Assembly: GCF_003731765.1 (NCBI RefSeq)
Contig: NZ_MOAL01000006.1
Coordinates: 254,563-318,562 of the forward strand
Reading direction: 5' to 3'
DNA from: Pseudomonas chlororaphis
GTDB taxonomy: Bacteria > Pseudomonadota > Gammaproteobacteria > Pseudomonadales > Pseudomonadaceae
Length of the DNA stretch: 64,000 nucleotides
Shown: positions 50,239-59,261 of the stretch, piece after piece
Layout: each line of letters begins with the position of its first letter
Position numbering within the stretch: the stretch's first letter is position 1
The notes under the pieces: generated by a model
Told to the model about the DNA's origin: nothing
Database searches by the model: none
What the model saw: only the letters and a program-made list of their open reading frames with translations
Program-made: the position numbers and the translations under genes

Positions 50239-50904
50239 ATGGATAAATGGATCGAGTTGGTCAAGACCAACATGAAAGACCGCAAGGTCACGCAGGAACA
50301 ACTCGCAGAGCGTCTGGGCATGTCCCAAGGCGGCATCGGTCATTGGCTGAGCAAACGTCGGCAGCCGAAAATCGAAGACATGAACCGGGTTCTGGATGCG
50401 ATCGGCATGGGCTTTCTCGAGGTTGCCCTGGTGATCCGCGAGAAGTCGCTGGTGGGCGATGACGGTGAGCCCGCGGCGCAAGACCTGGCGCCCGTGCACA
50501 AATACAATCCCTACTTCCGCTACCCGGTCAGCGACTGGCGCGCCGCCAGTGAAGTGCGCGAGGCCGAGCAGGCAGCCTACGTTCACGAGCGCTATGAGCT
50601 CTCGGATTATCAGGCCCAGGGCGCAGCGTTCTGGCTGGTGGTTGTGGGTGACGCGATGATCGCGCCCAGTGGCGTCAGCATTGGCCAGGACATGTTGATC
50701 CTGGTGGACCCGGCCGTGGCGGCCGAGCCCGGAAAATTGGTGGTGGTGCAGTGCCCCGGCAGCGCCGAGGCGATCTTCCGCAAATGGGTGCAAGAAGGCG
50801 AGCAGCATTACCTGATGCCGCTGAACCCCACGTACCCCAAGATGCTCTACAGCGATGAGTGTCGAATCATTGGTGTGGTTGTACAGGCGACCGCGAAGTT
50901 CTAA
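50239..50904 (+). CDS. XRE-type repressor with an S24-like domain lacking the Ser/Lys dyad
   Basis: The 221-residue protein has an N-terminal HTH (TQEQLAERLGMSQGGIGHWLSKRRQPK, residues 18-44). The C-terminal domain is of the LexA/CI S24 fold (FWLVVVGDAMIAPSGVSIGQDMLILVDP). The catalytic serine of the G-D-S-M motif is Ala139 (GDAM) and the lysine position near EAIFRKW reads Arg. Self-cleavage of the LexA kind is therefore not expected. ATG 50239 is chosen, as the 14 codons before it overlap the operator. No prophage or pyocin genes surround it. Confidence 0.82.
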   Translation: MDKWIELVKTNMKDRKVTQEQLAERLGMSQGGIGHWLSKRRQPKIEDMNRVLDAIGMGFLEVALVIREKSLVGDDGEPAAQDLAPVHKYNPYFRYPVSDWRAASEVREAEQAAYVHERYELSDYQAQGAAFWLVVVGDAMIAPSGVSIGQDMLILVDPAVAAEPGKLVVVQCPGSAEAIFRKWVQEGEQHYLMPLNPTYPKMLYSDECRIIGVVVQATAKF

Positions 50905-50910
50905 GCGCTG

Positions 50911-50953
50911 AAAAGGACCGTCCCCCTCACTGATGGGGACGGTCCTGCTGTTT
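50911..50953. terminator. Bidirectional terminator between the repressor gene and liuD
   Basis: AGGACCGTCCCC and GGGGACGGTCCT form a perfect 12-bp stem with a nine-base loop. AAAA on the left gives the T run for the minus-strand liu operon; on the right the sequence is GCTGTTT. Confidence 0.85.
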
Positions 50954-50962
50954 CAGGCGCCG

Positions 50963-52909
50963 TTATTCCAGCTCGACCAGAGCACTTCCCTCACTGACCA
51001 TTTCGCCTTCCTGGCAATACAACGCCTTGACCACACCCGCCTGTGGCGCACGAATGCTGTGCTCCATTTTCATGGCTTCAAGCACCACCAACTGGGTGCC
51101 GGCTTCGACCTGTTGGCCGGCGGCCACGAGGATGCGCACGATGCTGCCATTCATTGGCGCGGTGAGGCCGCCTTGCTGGCTGTGGCTGGCCTCCACGGCT
51201 GCGATGGGGTCGTAAGCGCTGATGCTGCGCATCTCCCCCTGCCAGTGCAGATAGAGGGTGTCGCCCCGGCGGATGGCCCGCTGTTGGCGCCGCACGTCCG
51301 GGCGCGCTTCTCCTTGTTCTGCCTCATGCTGCTGGAGCTGCGCGTCTGCGCTGCTGAGGCTGACGGCCTGGTCCTGGCCATCACAGCTCAGGTGCAACAC
51401 GGTTTGCGGGGCCAAGCCGATACGCAAGCCTTGGGTGCTGGCCCAGGGCGAGTGCCGGTCGTCGTCGCGCACTGATGACGGCAGGCTGTGCACGAAGGCG
51501 CGGGCGGCGGTCTGCCAGAAGTCCAGGTCGAGTTCGCCGGGCGGTGGCAGCAGTTGCTCTTGGTAGCGCGGGATAAATCCGGTGTCCAATTCGGCGGCGG
51601 CGAAGGCCGGGTGGCCGACGATGCGCCGCAGGAATGCCAGGTTGGTCTTCAGCCCGCCAATGGCAAACTCATCGAGCATGGCCAGCAGGCGCAGGCGTGC
51701 CTGCTCGCGGTTCTCGCCCCAGGCAATCAGTTTGCCGAGCATCGGGTCGTAGAAGGGCGAGACGCTGTCACCTTCCTCGACGCCGCTGTCGACCCGACGG
51801 CCCGGGCCGGGTGCTGACTCTTGATACAGGTCCAGGCGCCCGGTGGCTGGGAGGAAGTCATTGCTGGGGTCTTCCGCGTAGAGCCGCACTTCAATCGCAT
51901 GCCCGCGCAGTGGCACCTGGTCCTGAGTGATCGGCAACGGCTCGCCTTGGGCCACGCGAATCTGCCAGGCCACCAGGTCCAGACCAGTGATGGCTTCGGT
52001 GACCGGGTGTTCCACCTGCAAGCGGGTGTTCATTTCCATAAAGAAGAATTCGCCACGGGAATCCAGGAGGAACTCCACGGTGCCCGCGCCGACATAGCCG
52101 ATGGCCTGCGCCGCCCGCACCGCGGCTTCGCCCATGGCCCGGCGTTGTTCGGCGCTGAGGCCGGGGGCCGGTGCTTCTTCGACGACTTTCTGATGGCGCC
52201 GCTGGATCGAGCAATCCCGTTCATTGAGGTACAGGCAGTGGCCGTGCTGATCGGCGAACACCTGGATTTCCACGTGCCGGGGCTTGAGCACGTATTTCTC
52301 CACCAGCATCCGCGCATCGCCAAACGACGATTGTGCTTCCCGCTGTGCCGAGGCCAAGGCTTCGGCCATTTGGCTGACGTCCTCGACCACTTTCATGCCC
52401 TTGCCGCCACCGCCGGCAGTGGCTTTGAGCAGCACCGGGTAGCCGATGCGTTCTGCGGCCAGGCGGAAGGTTTCCAGGTCCTGGGCTTCGCCGTGGTAGC
52501 CCGGTACCAGCGGCACTCCGGCGGTCTCCATCAAGGCCTTGGCCGCCGATTTGCTGCCCATAGCGTCGATGGCGGAGGCGGGTGGGCCAAGGAAAATCAA
52601 CCCGGCGGCTTCAATCGCTCGGGCAAAACCGGCGTTTTCCGACAGGAAGCCGTAGCCTGGGTGAATCGCCTGGGCGCCGCTGGCCTGGGCCGCGGCGATG
52701 AGTTTGTCGATCTGCAAATAGCTGTCGGCGGCTTTGCTGCCACCCAGGTCGACGCGGATATCGGCTTCGCGGCTGTGGCGAGCATCACGGTCAGTGGCGC
52801 TGTGCACCGCGACGGTGGTCAGGCCCATGGCCTTGGCGGTGCGCATTACCCGGCAGGCGATTTCGCCGCGGTTGGCCACCAGTAGAGTGTCGAGGACGGG
52901 GGCGCTCAT
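50963..52909 (-). CDS. liuD: Methylcrotonyl-CoA carboxylase biotin-containing (alpha) subunit
   Basis: The 648-residue protein has a biotin carboxylase domain (residues 1-450, VANRGEIACRVMRTA, HPGYGFLSEN, GGGGKGMK, MEMNTRLQVEHPVTE), a linker and a C-terminal biotinyl domain (EAMKMEH, with the biotinylated Lys). It carboxylates biotin and, with LiuB, converts 3-methylcrotonyl-CoA to 3-methylglutaconyl-CoA in leucine breakdown. ATG overlaps the liuC stop by one base. It is the last gene of liuABCD. Confidence 0.94.
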   Translation of the reverse strand: MSAPVLDTLLVANRGEIACRVMRTAKAMGLTTVAVHSATDRDARHSREADIRVDLGGSKAADSYLQIDKLIAAAQASGAQAIHPGYGFLSENAGFARAIEAAGLIFLGPPASAIDAMGSKSAAKALMETAGVPLVPGYHGEAQDLETFRLAAERIGYPVLLKATAGGGGKGMKVVEDVSQMAEALASAQREAQSSFGDARMLVEKYVLKPRHVEIQVFADQHGHCLYLNERDCSIQRRHQKVVEEAPAPGLSAEQRRAMGEAAVRAAQAIGYVGAGTVEFLLDSRGEFFFMEMNTRLQVEHPVTEAITGLDLVAWQIRVAQGEPLPITQDQVPLRGHAIEVRLYAEDPSNDFLPATGRLDLYQESAPGPGRRVDSGVEEGDSVSPFYDPMLGKLIAWGENREQARLRLLAMLDEFAIGGLKTNLAFLRRIVGHPAFAAAELDTGFIPRYQEQLLPPPGELDLDFWQTAARAFVHSLPSSVRDDDRHSPWASTQGLRIGLAPQTVLHLSCDGQDQAVSLSSADAQLQQHEAEQGEARPDVRRQQRAIRRGDTLYLHWQGEMRSISAYDPIAAVEASHSQQGGLTAPMNGSIVRILVAAGQQVEAGTQLVVLEAMKMEHSIRAPQAGVVKALYCQEGEMVSEGSALVELE

Positions 52910-53724
52910 CAATGCGACTCCTGAGTGTTCCGAGTGGGCTGCCAGCTGGGCGGACGTTTTTGCAGGAAGGCGCGCAGCCCTTCCTGGCCTTCCGCGCTGA
53001 CCCGAATACGTGCAATGGCGTTTTCGCAATAGCGGCGCAGGGCAGGGGTCAGTTCGCCGTTGCCCACTTCCCGCAGCAGGTCCTTGCTGGCGCGCATGGC
53101 CTGGGGGCTGTTGAGCAGCAGGTTGGCGATCCACTGCTCGACCTGAACCTCCAGCTCGGCGGCTGGGTAGCTTTCGGCCAACAGTCCGATGTCCCAGGCG
53201 CGTTGGCCGGCAAAACGCTCGGCGGTCAGGGCATAGCGCCGGGCCGCGCGCTCGCCGATGGCTTGCACAACGAAGGGGCTAATCACCGCCGGGGCCAGGC
53301 CGATGCGCACTTCCGACAGGCAGAATTGCGCGTCATCGGCACCAATCGCCATGTCACAACAACTGATCAGACCCAGGGCACCGCCAAAGGCCGCGCCTTG
53401 TACGACCGCCAAAGTAGGAATCTTCAGCTTGGCCAGGTTGTACATGAGTTCCGCCAGTTCCCGGGCGTCGTCCAGATTGGTGGCGTAGTCCAGTTCGGCC
53501 GATTGTTGCATCCAGGCCAGGTCGGCCCCGGCACTGAAGTGTTTGCCGCGGCCGCGCAGCAGCAGGAAACGCAGGCTCGGGTCGGCCTGCACCTGGTCCA
53601 GGGCGATGATCAATTCACGAATCATCTCGGCATTGAAGGCATTGTTCTTCTGCTCGCGGCTCAGCCACAGGGTGGCGAAGCCGCGAGGGTCGGTCAGCAA
53701 TTCCAGGGTATTGAAGTCGCTCAT
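52909..53724 (-). CDS. liuC: 3-methylglutaconyl-CoA hydratase
   Basis: The 271-residue crotonase-fold enzyme hydrates 3-methylglutaconyl-CoA to HMG-CoA. The oxyanion-hole blocks are GKHFSAGADLAWMQ and VQGAAFGGALGLISCCDMAIG, with SEVRIGLAPAVISPFV in the catalytic region. The start at 53724 (MSDFNTLEL) fits the family; the long upstream extension in this frame is shadow coding within liuB. It sits between liuB and liuD in one operon. Confidence 0.92.
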   Translation of the reverse strand: MSDFNTLELLTDPRGFATLWLSREQKNNAFNAEMIRELIIALDQVQADPSLRFLLLRGRGKHFSAGADLAWMQQSAELDYATNLDDARELAELMYNLAKLKIPTLAVVQGAAFGGALGLISCCDMAIGADDAQFCLSEVRIGLAPAVISPFVVQAIGERAARRYALTAERFAGQRAWDIGLLAESYPAAELEVQVEQWIANLLLNSPQAMRASKDLLREVGNGELTPALRRYCENAIARIRVSAEGQEGLRAFLQKRPPSWQPTRNTQESH

Positions 53725-53741
53725 CTTGTTCTGGCTCCGGG

Positions 53742-55346
53742 TCACATGCGGAACACGCCGAAGCGGCTCTGTTCGATGGGGGCGTTGAGGGCGGCGGACA
53801 GGGCCAGGGCCAATACGTCGCGGGTTTGCGCCGGGTCGATGACACCGTCGTCCCAGAGTCGCGCACTGGAGTAATAAGGGTGGCCCTGGTGTTCGTACTG
53901 ATCGAGGATCGGCTGCTTGATCTCGGCCTCTTGCGCGGCACTGAAACCCTGGCCGCTGCGTTCTGCCTGCTCGCGCTTGACCTGTACCAGCACCCCGGCG
54001 GCCTGTTCGGCACCCATCACGCCAATCCGCGCGTTGGGCCACATCCACAAAAAGCGCGGGTCGTACGCCCGGCCACACATGCCGTAGTTACCGGCACCGA
54101 AGCTGCCGCCGATGATCACGGTGAATTTCGGCACTTTGGCGCAGGCCACCGCGGTCACCAGCTTGGCCCCGTGTTTGGCGATGCCGCCGGCTTCGTATTT
54201 TTGTCCGACCATAAAGCCGGTGATGTTCTGCAAAAACAGCAGGGGAATCCCGCGTTGGCAGGCCAGCTCGATAAAGTGCGCGCCTTTTTGCGCGGCTTCG
54301 GCGAACAGGATGCCGTTGTTGGCCAGGATGGCGATCGGATAACCGTGCAAGTGGGCGAAGCCGCACACCAGCGTGGTGCCGAACAGCGCCTTGAACTCAT
54401 CGAACACCGAACCGTCCACCAGGCGCGCAATGACTTCACGGACATCGAACGGCTGTTTGGCGTCTGCCGGGATCACCCCATACAGCTCGTCGCCGGCATA
54501 TCGCGGGGCGATCGGCGTGCGCTGCTGCAATTGCCCCTGCTTGTGCCAGTTGAGGTTGGCCACGCTGCGCCGGGCCAGGGCCAGGGCATGTTCGTCGCTG
54601 TCCGCGTAATGGTCGGCGACCCCGGAAATCTTGCAGTGCACGTCGGCACCGCCCAGGTCCTCGGCGCTGACCACCTCGCCGGTGGCGGCTTTTACCAGGG
54701 GCGGGCCGGCGAGGAAGATAGTGGCCTGTTCGCGAACCATGATCGCTTCATCGGCCATGGCCGGCACATAGGCACCGCCGGCGGTGCAGGAGCCCATGAC
54801 CACGGCGATCTGCGGGATGCCCTGGGCGCTCATGTTGGCCTGGTTGAAGAAGATCCGCCCGAAGTGCTCGCGGTCGGGGAACACTTCATCCTGGCGCGGC
54901 AGGTTGGCGCCGCCGGAGTCCACCAGGTAGATGCAGGGCAGGCGGTTTTGCTGGGCGATGGTCTGGGCCCGCAGGTGTTTTTTCACCGTCAGCGGGTAAT
55001 AGGAACCGCCTTTCACCGTGGCATCGTTGGCCACGATCATGCATTCGACGCCTTCCACCCGGCCGATGCCGGCAATCACTCCGGCGGCAGGCACGTCTTC
55101 GCCATAGACCTCATAGGCGGCCAGTTGGCTGAGTTCGAGGAAGGGTGAACCCGGGTCGAGCAGGCGGTTGATGCGTTCACGCGGCAGCAGTTTGCCCCGC
55201 GAGGTGTGCCGTTCCTGGGCCTTGGCGCCACCGCCTTGCTGGACCTGGGCGAGCAGGCTGCGCAGGGCGTCGACCTGGGTCAGCATGCTGGCAGCGTTCT
55301 GCGCGAACTCGGGTGATTTCGGATTGAGCTGAGACTTCAGAATCAT
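53742..55346 (-). CDS. liuB: Methylcrotonyl-CoA carboxylase carboxyltransferase (beta) subunit
   Basis: The 534-residue carboxyltransferase of the acyl-CoA carboxylase family moves the carboxyl group from biotin-LiuD to 3-methylcrotonyl-CoA. It shows RGKLLPRERI, KGGSYYPLTVKKHLRAQTIAQ, MGSCTAGGAYVPAM, the second-half FLQNITGFMVG and GGSFGAGNYGMCGRAYDP. It is followed 17 bases later by liuC and preceded by liuA at about 106 bp. Confidence 0.95.
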   Translation of the reverse strand: MILKSQLNPKSPEFAQNAASMLTQVDALRSLLAQVQQGGGAKAQERHTSRGKLLPRERINRLLDPGSPFLELSQLAAYEVYGEDVPAAGVIAGIGRVEGVECMIVANDATVKGGSYYPLTVKKHLRAQTIAQQNRLPCIYLVDSGGANLPRQDEVFPDREHFGRIFFNQANMSAQGIPQIAVVMGSCTAGGAYVPAMADEAIMVREQATIFLAGPPLVKAATGEVVSAEDLGGADVHCKISGVADHYADSDEHALALARRSVANLNWHKQGQLQQRTPIAPRYAGDELYGVIPADAKQPFDVREVIARLVDGSVFDEFKALFGTTLVCGFAHLHGYPIAILANNGILFAEAAQKGAHFIELACQRGIPLLFLQNITGFMVGQKYEAGGIAKHGAKLVTAVACAKVPKFTVIIGGSFGAGNYGMCGRAYDPRFLWMWPNARIGVMGAEQAAGVLVQVKREQAERSGQGFSAAQEAEIKQPILDQYEHQGHPYYSSARLWDDGVIDPAQTRDVLALALSAALNAPIEQSRFGVFRM

Positions 55347-55452
55347 AGGAGGGCCTACGGCAGCTTCAAGCGACAGGCTTCAAGCTGCAAGAGTAAGTCG
55401 ATGTTAAGGCAGCCATGGCTTGCCGCTTGAGGCGTGTCGCTCGCAGCCGCTC

Positions 55453-56616
55453 TTACTTCGTCTCATTGAACAGTTCGCGACCGATGAGCATGCGGCGGAT
55501 CTCGCTGGTGCCGGCACCGATTTCGTAGAGTTTGGCGTCGCGCAGCAGGCGCCCGGCGGGGAATTCATTGATGTAGCCGTTACCGCCAAGAATCTGGATC
55601 GCGTCCAGGGCCATCTGGGTCGCGCGCTCGGCGCTGTAGAGAATCACCCCGGCAGCGTCCTTGCGGGTGGTCTCGCCACGCTCGCAGGCCTGGGCCACCG
55701 CATACAGGTAGGCGCGGCTGGCGTTGAGCTGGGTGTACATGTCGGCGACCTTGCCCTGGATCAGCTGGAATTCGCCGATGCTCTGGCCGAATTGTTTGCG
55801 GTCGTGGATATAAGGCACCACGACATCCATGCAGGCTTGCATGATCCCGGTGGGGCCGCCGGAGAGCACCACGCGCTCGTAATCCAGGCCACTCATCAGC
55901 ACTTTCACGCCGCCGTTGAGCACCCCGAGGATGTTCTCTTCGGGCACTTCAACGTCATCGAAGAACAGTTCGCAGGTGTTGGAGCCGCGCATGCCCAGCT
56001 TGTCGAACTTGTTGCTGCGGCTGAAGCCCTTCCAGTCGCGTTCGACGATAAAGGCGGTGATGCCGTGGGCGCCCTTTTCCAGGTCGGTCTTGGCGTAGAT
56101 CACGTAGGTGTTGGCATCGGGGCCGTTGGTGATCCAGGTCTTGCTGCCGTTAAGGACGTAGCGGTCGCCGCGCTTGTCGGCGCGCAGTTTCATCGATACT
56201 ACGTCGGAGCCGGCGTTGGGTTCGCTCATGGCCAAGGCGCCGACGTGCTCGCCGCTGATCAGCTTGGGCAGGTATTTGCTTTTTTGTTCATGGTTGCCGT
56301 TGCGATTGATCTGGTTCACGCAGAGGTTGGAGTGGGCGCCGTAGGAGAGGGCGACCGAGGCCGAGGCGCGGCTGATTTCTTCCATGGCCACCACGTGGGC
56401 CAGGTAACCCAGGCCGGCACCGCCGTATTCTTCCGCCACGGTGATGCCCAACAGGCCCATGTCGCCGAACTTGCGCCACATGTCGGCGGGGAACAGGTTG
56501 TCGATGTCGATCTGCGCCGCCCGCGGTGCCAGTTCGGCTTTGACGAAGGCCTGGACCTGGTCGCGAAGCATGTCGATGGTTTCGCCGAGGGCAAAGTTCA
56601 GGGTCGGATAGCTCAT
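55453..56616 (-). CDS. liuA: Isovaleryl-CoA dehydrogenase
   Basis: The 387-residue FAD acyl-CoA dehydrogenase takes the first committed step of leucine degradation after decarboxylation, isovaleryl-CoA to 3-methylcrotonyl-CoA. Signatures include GITVAEEYGGAGLGYLAHVVAMEEISRASASVALSYGAHSNLC, ALAMSEPNAGSDV and the C-terminal AIQILGGNGYINEFPAGRLLRDAKLYEIGAGTSEIRRMLIGRELF. The start at 56616 is MSYPTLNF. It is the first gene of liuABCD; two LiuR-type palindromes lie directly upstream. Confidence 0.94.
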   Translation of the reverse strand: MSYPTLNFALGETIDMLRDQVQAFVKAELAPRAAQIDIDNLFPADMWRKFGDMGLLGITVAEEYGGAGLGYLAHVVAMEEISRASASVALSYGAHSNLCVNQINRNGNHEQKSKYLPKLISGEHVGALAMSEPNAGSDVVSMKLRADKRGDRYVLNGSKTWITNGPDANTYVIYAKTDLEKGAHGITAFIVERDWKGFSRSNKFDKLGMRGSNTCELFFDDVEVPEENILGVLNGGVKVLMSGLDYERVVLSGGPTGIMQACMDVVVPYIHDRKQFGQSIGEFQLIQGKVADMYTQLNASRAYLYAVAQACERGETTRKDAAGVILYSAERATQMALDAIQILGGNGYINEFPAGRLLRDAKLYEIGAGTSEIRRMLIGRELFNETK

Positions 56617-56686
56617 GGAGGGCACCTGCAAACTTGTTGTTATTAAGGGGGGAAAGCACGGAGAACCGGGCTGGTTGGTTCTCACC

Positions 56687-56702
56687 TTTACGTTAACGTA
56701 AA
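56687..56702. promoter_or_regulatory. LiuR operator 1 (liuA side)
   Basis: TTTACGTTAACGTAAA is a perfect 16-bp palindrome with an ACGT-nn-ACGT core, 71 bases upstream of liuA. It shares this core with 56730-56745 and with the site at 60661-60682 before liuR. Confidence 0.82.
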
Positions 56703-56729
56703 CCTGCGATGAATGGCTGTCAATGACCC

Positions 56730-56745
56730 TTTACGTAAACGTCAA
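56730..56745. promoter_or_regulatory. LiuR operator 2 (acyl-CoA synthetase side)
   Basis: TTTACGTAAACGTCAA has the same ACGT-nn-ACGT core with mixed flanks (TTT/CAA). It lies about 100 bases upstream of the + strand acyl-CoA synthetase and 43 bp centre-to-centre from operator 1. Confidence 0.75.
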
Positions 56746-56843
56746 CTTGCGCCAGAGTAGCAGCGTTTTCGATTGGAGCCGGCCTCCCTCGCAACCCGCA
56801 CCGCGCTCCTGCATACCCACTAATAAAGACAATAGGGGTCATC

Positions 56844-58535
56844 ATGGAACAACCAGGTTCTCAACCGGGCCGCAGCTACAGTCGCGGCGCCCAGGACAAA
56901 GCCTTGCTGGCCCTGACCATTGGTCAGGCCTTCGATCGCACCGTCGCCCAATACCCGCTCGGCGAGGCCCTGGTGGTTCGCCATCAGCAGCTGCGTTACA
57001 CCTGGCAGCAGTTGGCCGAGGCCGTCGAGTTGCATGCCAGGGCGCTGTTGGCCCTGGGGCTGCAGACCGGTGATCGTCTTGGCATCTGGGCGCCCAACTG
57101 CGCCCAGTGGTGCATCAGCCAGTTCGCCAGCGCCAAGATCGGGGTGATCCTGGTGAACATCAATCCGGCCTATCGCAGCGCCGAACTGGAGTACGTGCTC
57201 AAGCAGTCGGGCTGCCAGTGGCTGGTCTGTGCCGGTGCGTTCAAGACCTCTGATTACCATGCGATGTTGCAGGGCCTGGTGCCCGAACTGGCCGAACAAT
57301 CCATCGGCCAATTGCACAGCGCCCGGCTGCCGGAGTTGCGCGGGGTCATCAGCCTGGATGCCCAGCCGCCTTCGGGTTTCCTGCCCTGGTCGCAACTGGC
57401 CGCGCTGGGTGCGAGCGTCACGCCACACGCGTTGCAGGCCCGGCAGGACAGTCTGGACTTCGATCAGGCGGTGAACATCCAGTACACCTCGGGCACCACG
57501 GGCTTTCCCAAGGGTGCCACCCTCAGTCACTACAACATTCTCAACAACGGTTATATGGTGGGCGAGAGCCTGGGGCTGAGTGCTAGCGACCGTCTGGTGA
57601 TTCCGGTGCCGCTGTACCACTGCTTCGGTATGGTCATGGGCAACCTCGGTTGCGTTACCCACGGCACCACGATGATTTACCCGAGCGATGCCTTTGACCC
57701 GTTGTCGGCCCTGACGGCCGTGGCCGAGGAAAAGGCCACGGGCCTGTATGGCGTGCCCACCATGTTTATCGCCATGCTCGATCAGCCTCGGCGCCACGAG
57801 TTCGACCTGTCGAGCCTGCGCACCGGGATCATGGCCGGCGCCACGTGCCCCATCGAGGTGATGCGCCGGGTGATCAGCGAGATGCACATGAGTGAGGTGC
57901 AGATTGCCTACGGCATGACCGAAACCAGCCCGGTGTCGTTGCAGACCGGCCCGGCGGACGAGTTGGAACTGCGGGTGACCACCGTGGGGCGTACCCAGCC
58001 GCAACTGGAGAGCAAGATCATCGATGAGGCCGGCAATGTGGTGCCACGTGGCACCATCGGCGAACTCTGTACCCGGGGTTACAGCGTGATGCTGGGCTAC
58101 TGGAACAACCCCCAAGGCACCGCCGAGGCCATCGACTCGGCCGGCTGGATGCACACCGGCGACCTGGCGACCATGAACGAGCAGGGTTACGTGTGCATTG
58201 CCGGGCGTAACAAAGACATGATCATTCGTGGGGGCGAGAATATTTATCCGCGGGAGCTGGAGGAGTTTTTCTTCACCCATCCGGCGGTGGCCGATGTGCA
58301 GGTGATTGGCATTCCGTGCTCGCGTTATGGCGAGGAGATCGTCGCCTGGATCAAGTTTCACCCGGGCCACAGTGCCACCGAGCAAGAGCTGCAAGCCTGG
58401 TGTAAGGAGCGCATCGCGCACTTCAAGACGCCGCGTTATTTCAAGTTCGTGGAAGACTTCCCCATGACCGTGACCGGCAAGATCCAGAAGTTTCGTATGC
58501 GAGAAATCAGCATCGAAGAGCTGAAGCATTCCTGA
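56844..58535 (+). CDS. AMP-forming acyl-CoA synthetase of the liu regulon
   Basis: The 563-residue protein of the ANL superfamily has the P-loop YTSGTTGFPKGA and motifs YGMTETSP, HTGDLATMNEQGY, GRNKDMIIRGGENIYP and the catalytic Lys in MTVTGKIQKF. It activates a carboxylic acid to its CoA thioester. Sharing its upstream region and a LiuR-type site with liuABCD, it probably activates isovalerate or a related branched acid that enters the pathway from outside. The precise substrate is inference. AGGGG lies 8 bases before ATG. Confidence 0.88.
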   Translation: MEQPGSQPGRSYSRGAQDKALLALTIGQAFDRTVAQYPLGEALVVRHQQLRYTWQQLAEAVELHARALLALGLQTGDRLGIWAPNCAQWCISQFASAKIGVILVNINPAYRSAELEYVLKQSGCQWLVCAGAFKTSDYHAMLQGLVPELAEQSIGQLHSARLPELRGVISLDAQPPSGFLPWSQLAALGASVTPHALQARQDSLDFDQAVNIQYTSGTTGFPKGATLSHYNILNNGYMVGESLGLSASDRLVIPVPLYHCFGMVMGNLGCVTHGTTMIYPSDAFDPLSALTAVAEEKATGLYGVPTMFIAMLDQPRRHEFDLSSLRTGIMAGATCPIEVMRRVISEMHMSEVQIAYGMTETSPVSLQTGPADELELRVTTVGRTQPQLESKIIDEAGNVVPRGTIGELCTRGYSVMLGYWNNPQGTAEAIDSAGWMHTGDLATMNEQGYVCIAGRNKDMIIRGGENIYPRELEEFFFTHPAVADVQVIGIPCSRYGEEIVAWIKFHPGHSATEQELQAWCKERIAHFKTPRYFKFVEDFPMTVTGKIQKFRMREISIEELKHS

Positions 58536-58575
58536 ATCACATCCTCGGCCTACGTCGGCGCAAGGCCAGAGGGCT

Positions 58576-58647
58576 GATCGCCGGCAAGCTGGCTCCTGCG
58601 GGAGGGCGCTGAACCCACCTGTGTAGGCGCTGGCTTGCCAGCGATGA
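58576..58647. repeat. REP pair
   Basis: GATCGCCGGCAAGCTGGCTCC and its inverse GGCGCTGGCTTGCCAGCGATGA form a head-to-head REP pair between the acyl-CoA synthetase gene and crcY. Confidence 0.78.
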
Positions 58648-58719
58648 CAATCCCCCGCATCGACGCAAGGCTTAGGGGGCATTCACAGAAACGGGGAATA
58701 AACGAGGAATCGCAGAAAG

Positions 58720-59096
58720 CACAAAGGGGAGCCGAAGCTCCCCTTTAATTTTGTCGTTGCGTGCTCTTTTTTATTATTGAGGGGCGGTCTGTTGTTGTTT
58801 TTGGCAACCGTGGCCCTTTACCGCTGTTTTTGGCGACCCCCATCCGGGGTCAAGAGCAAACGTATTTTTTTGAGCGCTGATCTACTTTCTCGACTAAGCG
58901 ATCCAACCAGTTCGGGAGCTACCTGAAGGTAGTTTTATTGTTCTCTGCCCGGTTGCGGGTGACTCTGAGAGCACCCTGAAAAGCACACCTTCTCCAAAAA
59001 AATCTGTTAGCTGCGTCTCTGCCGTGTTGTTTTTGTTATGTCAGAGTCGTTACGTCTTATTTTTATTAGCTTTGCTGCTTTTTATTCTTGTTATGC
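58720..59096 (-). ncRNA. crcY: CrcY-type small RNA (Hfq/Crc decoy)
   Basis: This transcript of about 375 nt is read on the minus strand. It begins GCATAACAAGAATAAAAAGC, like the GCACAACAAC start of CrcZ/CrcY RNAs, and carries many A-rich AANAANAA motifs (AACAAGAA, AATAAAAA, AACAATAA, AATAATAA, AAAAACAA). It ends at the hairpin AAAGGGGAGC-TTCG-GCTCCCCTTT (58723-58746). Such RNAs titrate Hfq/Crc and relieve carbon catabolite repression. The sigma54 promoter is at 59106-59122. In P. putida crcY also lies next to the HMG-CoA lyase gene, as recalled; here liuE is adjacent. The region is AT-rich and without coding ORFs. Confidence 0.88.
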
Positions 59097-59105
59097 CATA
59101 GAGAT

Positions 59106-59122
59106 AGCAGAAGCCGTGCCAA
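59106..59122 (-). promoter_or_regulatory. Sigma54 promoter of crcY
   Basis: On the minus strand TTGGCACGGCTTCTGCT fits TGGCAC-N5-TTGCW with the -24 GG and -12 GC exactly 10 bases apart. The predicted start is at 59095-59096. Confidence 0.88.
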
Positions 59123-59163
59123 CTTTTTAATGTCCTTTAAAATCAATGGCTTGGTATTTTTGC

Positions 59164-59244
59164 TTGTCGACTGTTCCACTGGAAAATCGACAAACTGTTT
59201 CCGTGTTACTCGTTTTTGCTACGCGGCGACGGGGAGCGGTAACA
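59164..59244 (-). promoter_or_regulatory. Candidate CbrB-type upstream activating region of crcY
   Basis: Two sets of inverted half-sites lie 45-140 bases upstream of the sigma54 promoter: TTGTCGA (59164-59170) with TCGACAA (59187-59193), and TGTTAC (59204-59209) with GTAACA (59239-59244). The TGTTAC/GTAACA pair resembles reported CbrB sites, though its spacing is wide. A sigma54 promoter needs an enhancer of this kind. Confidence 0.55.
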
Positions 59245-59261
59245 CCCGTCGCGCACAGGGC

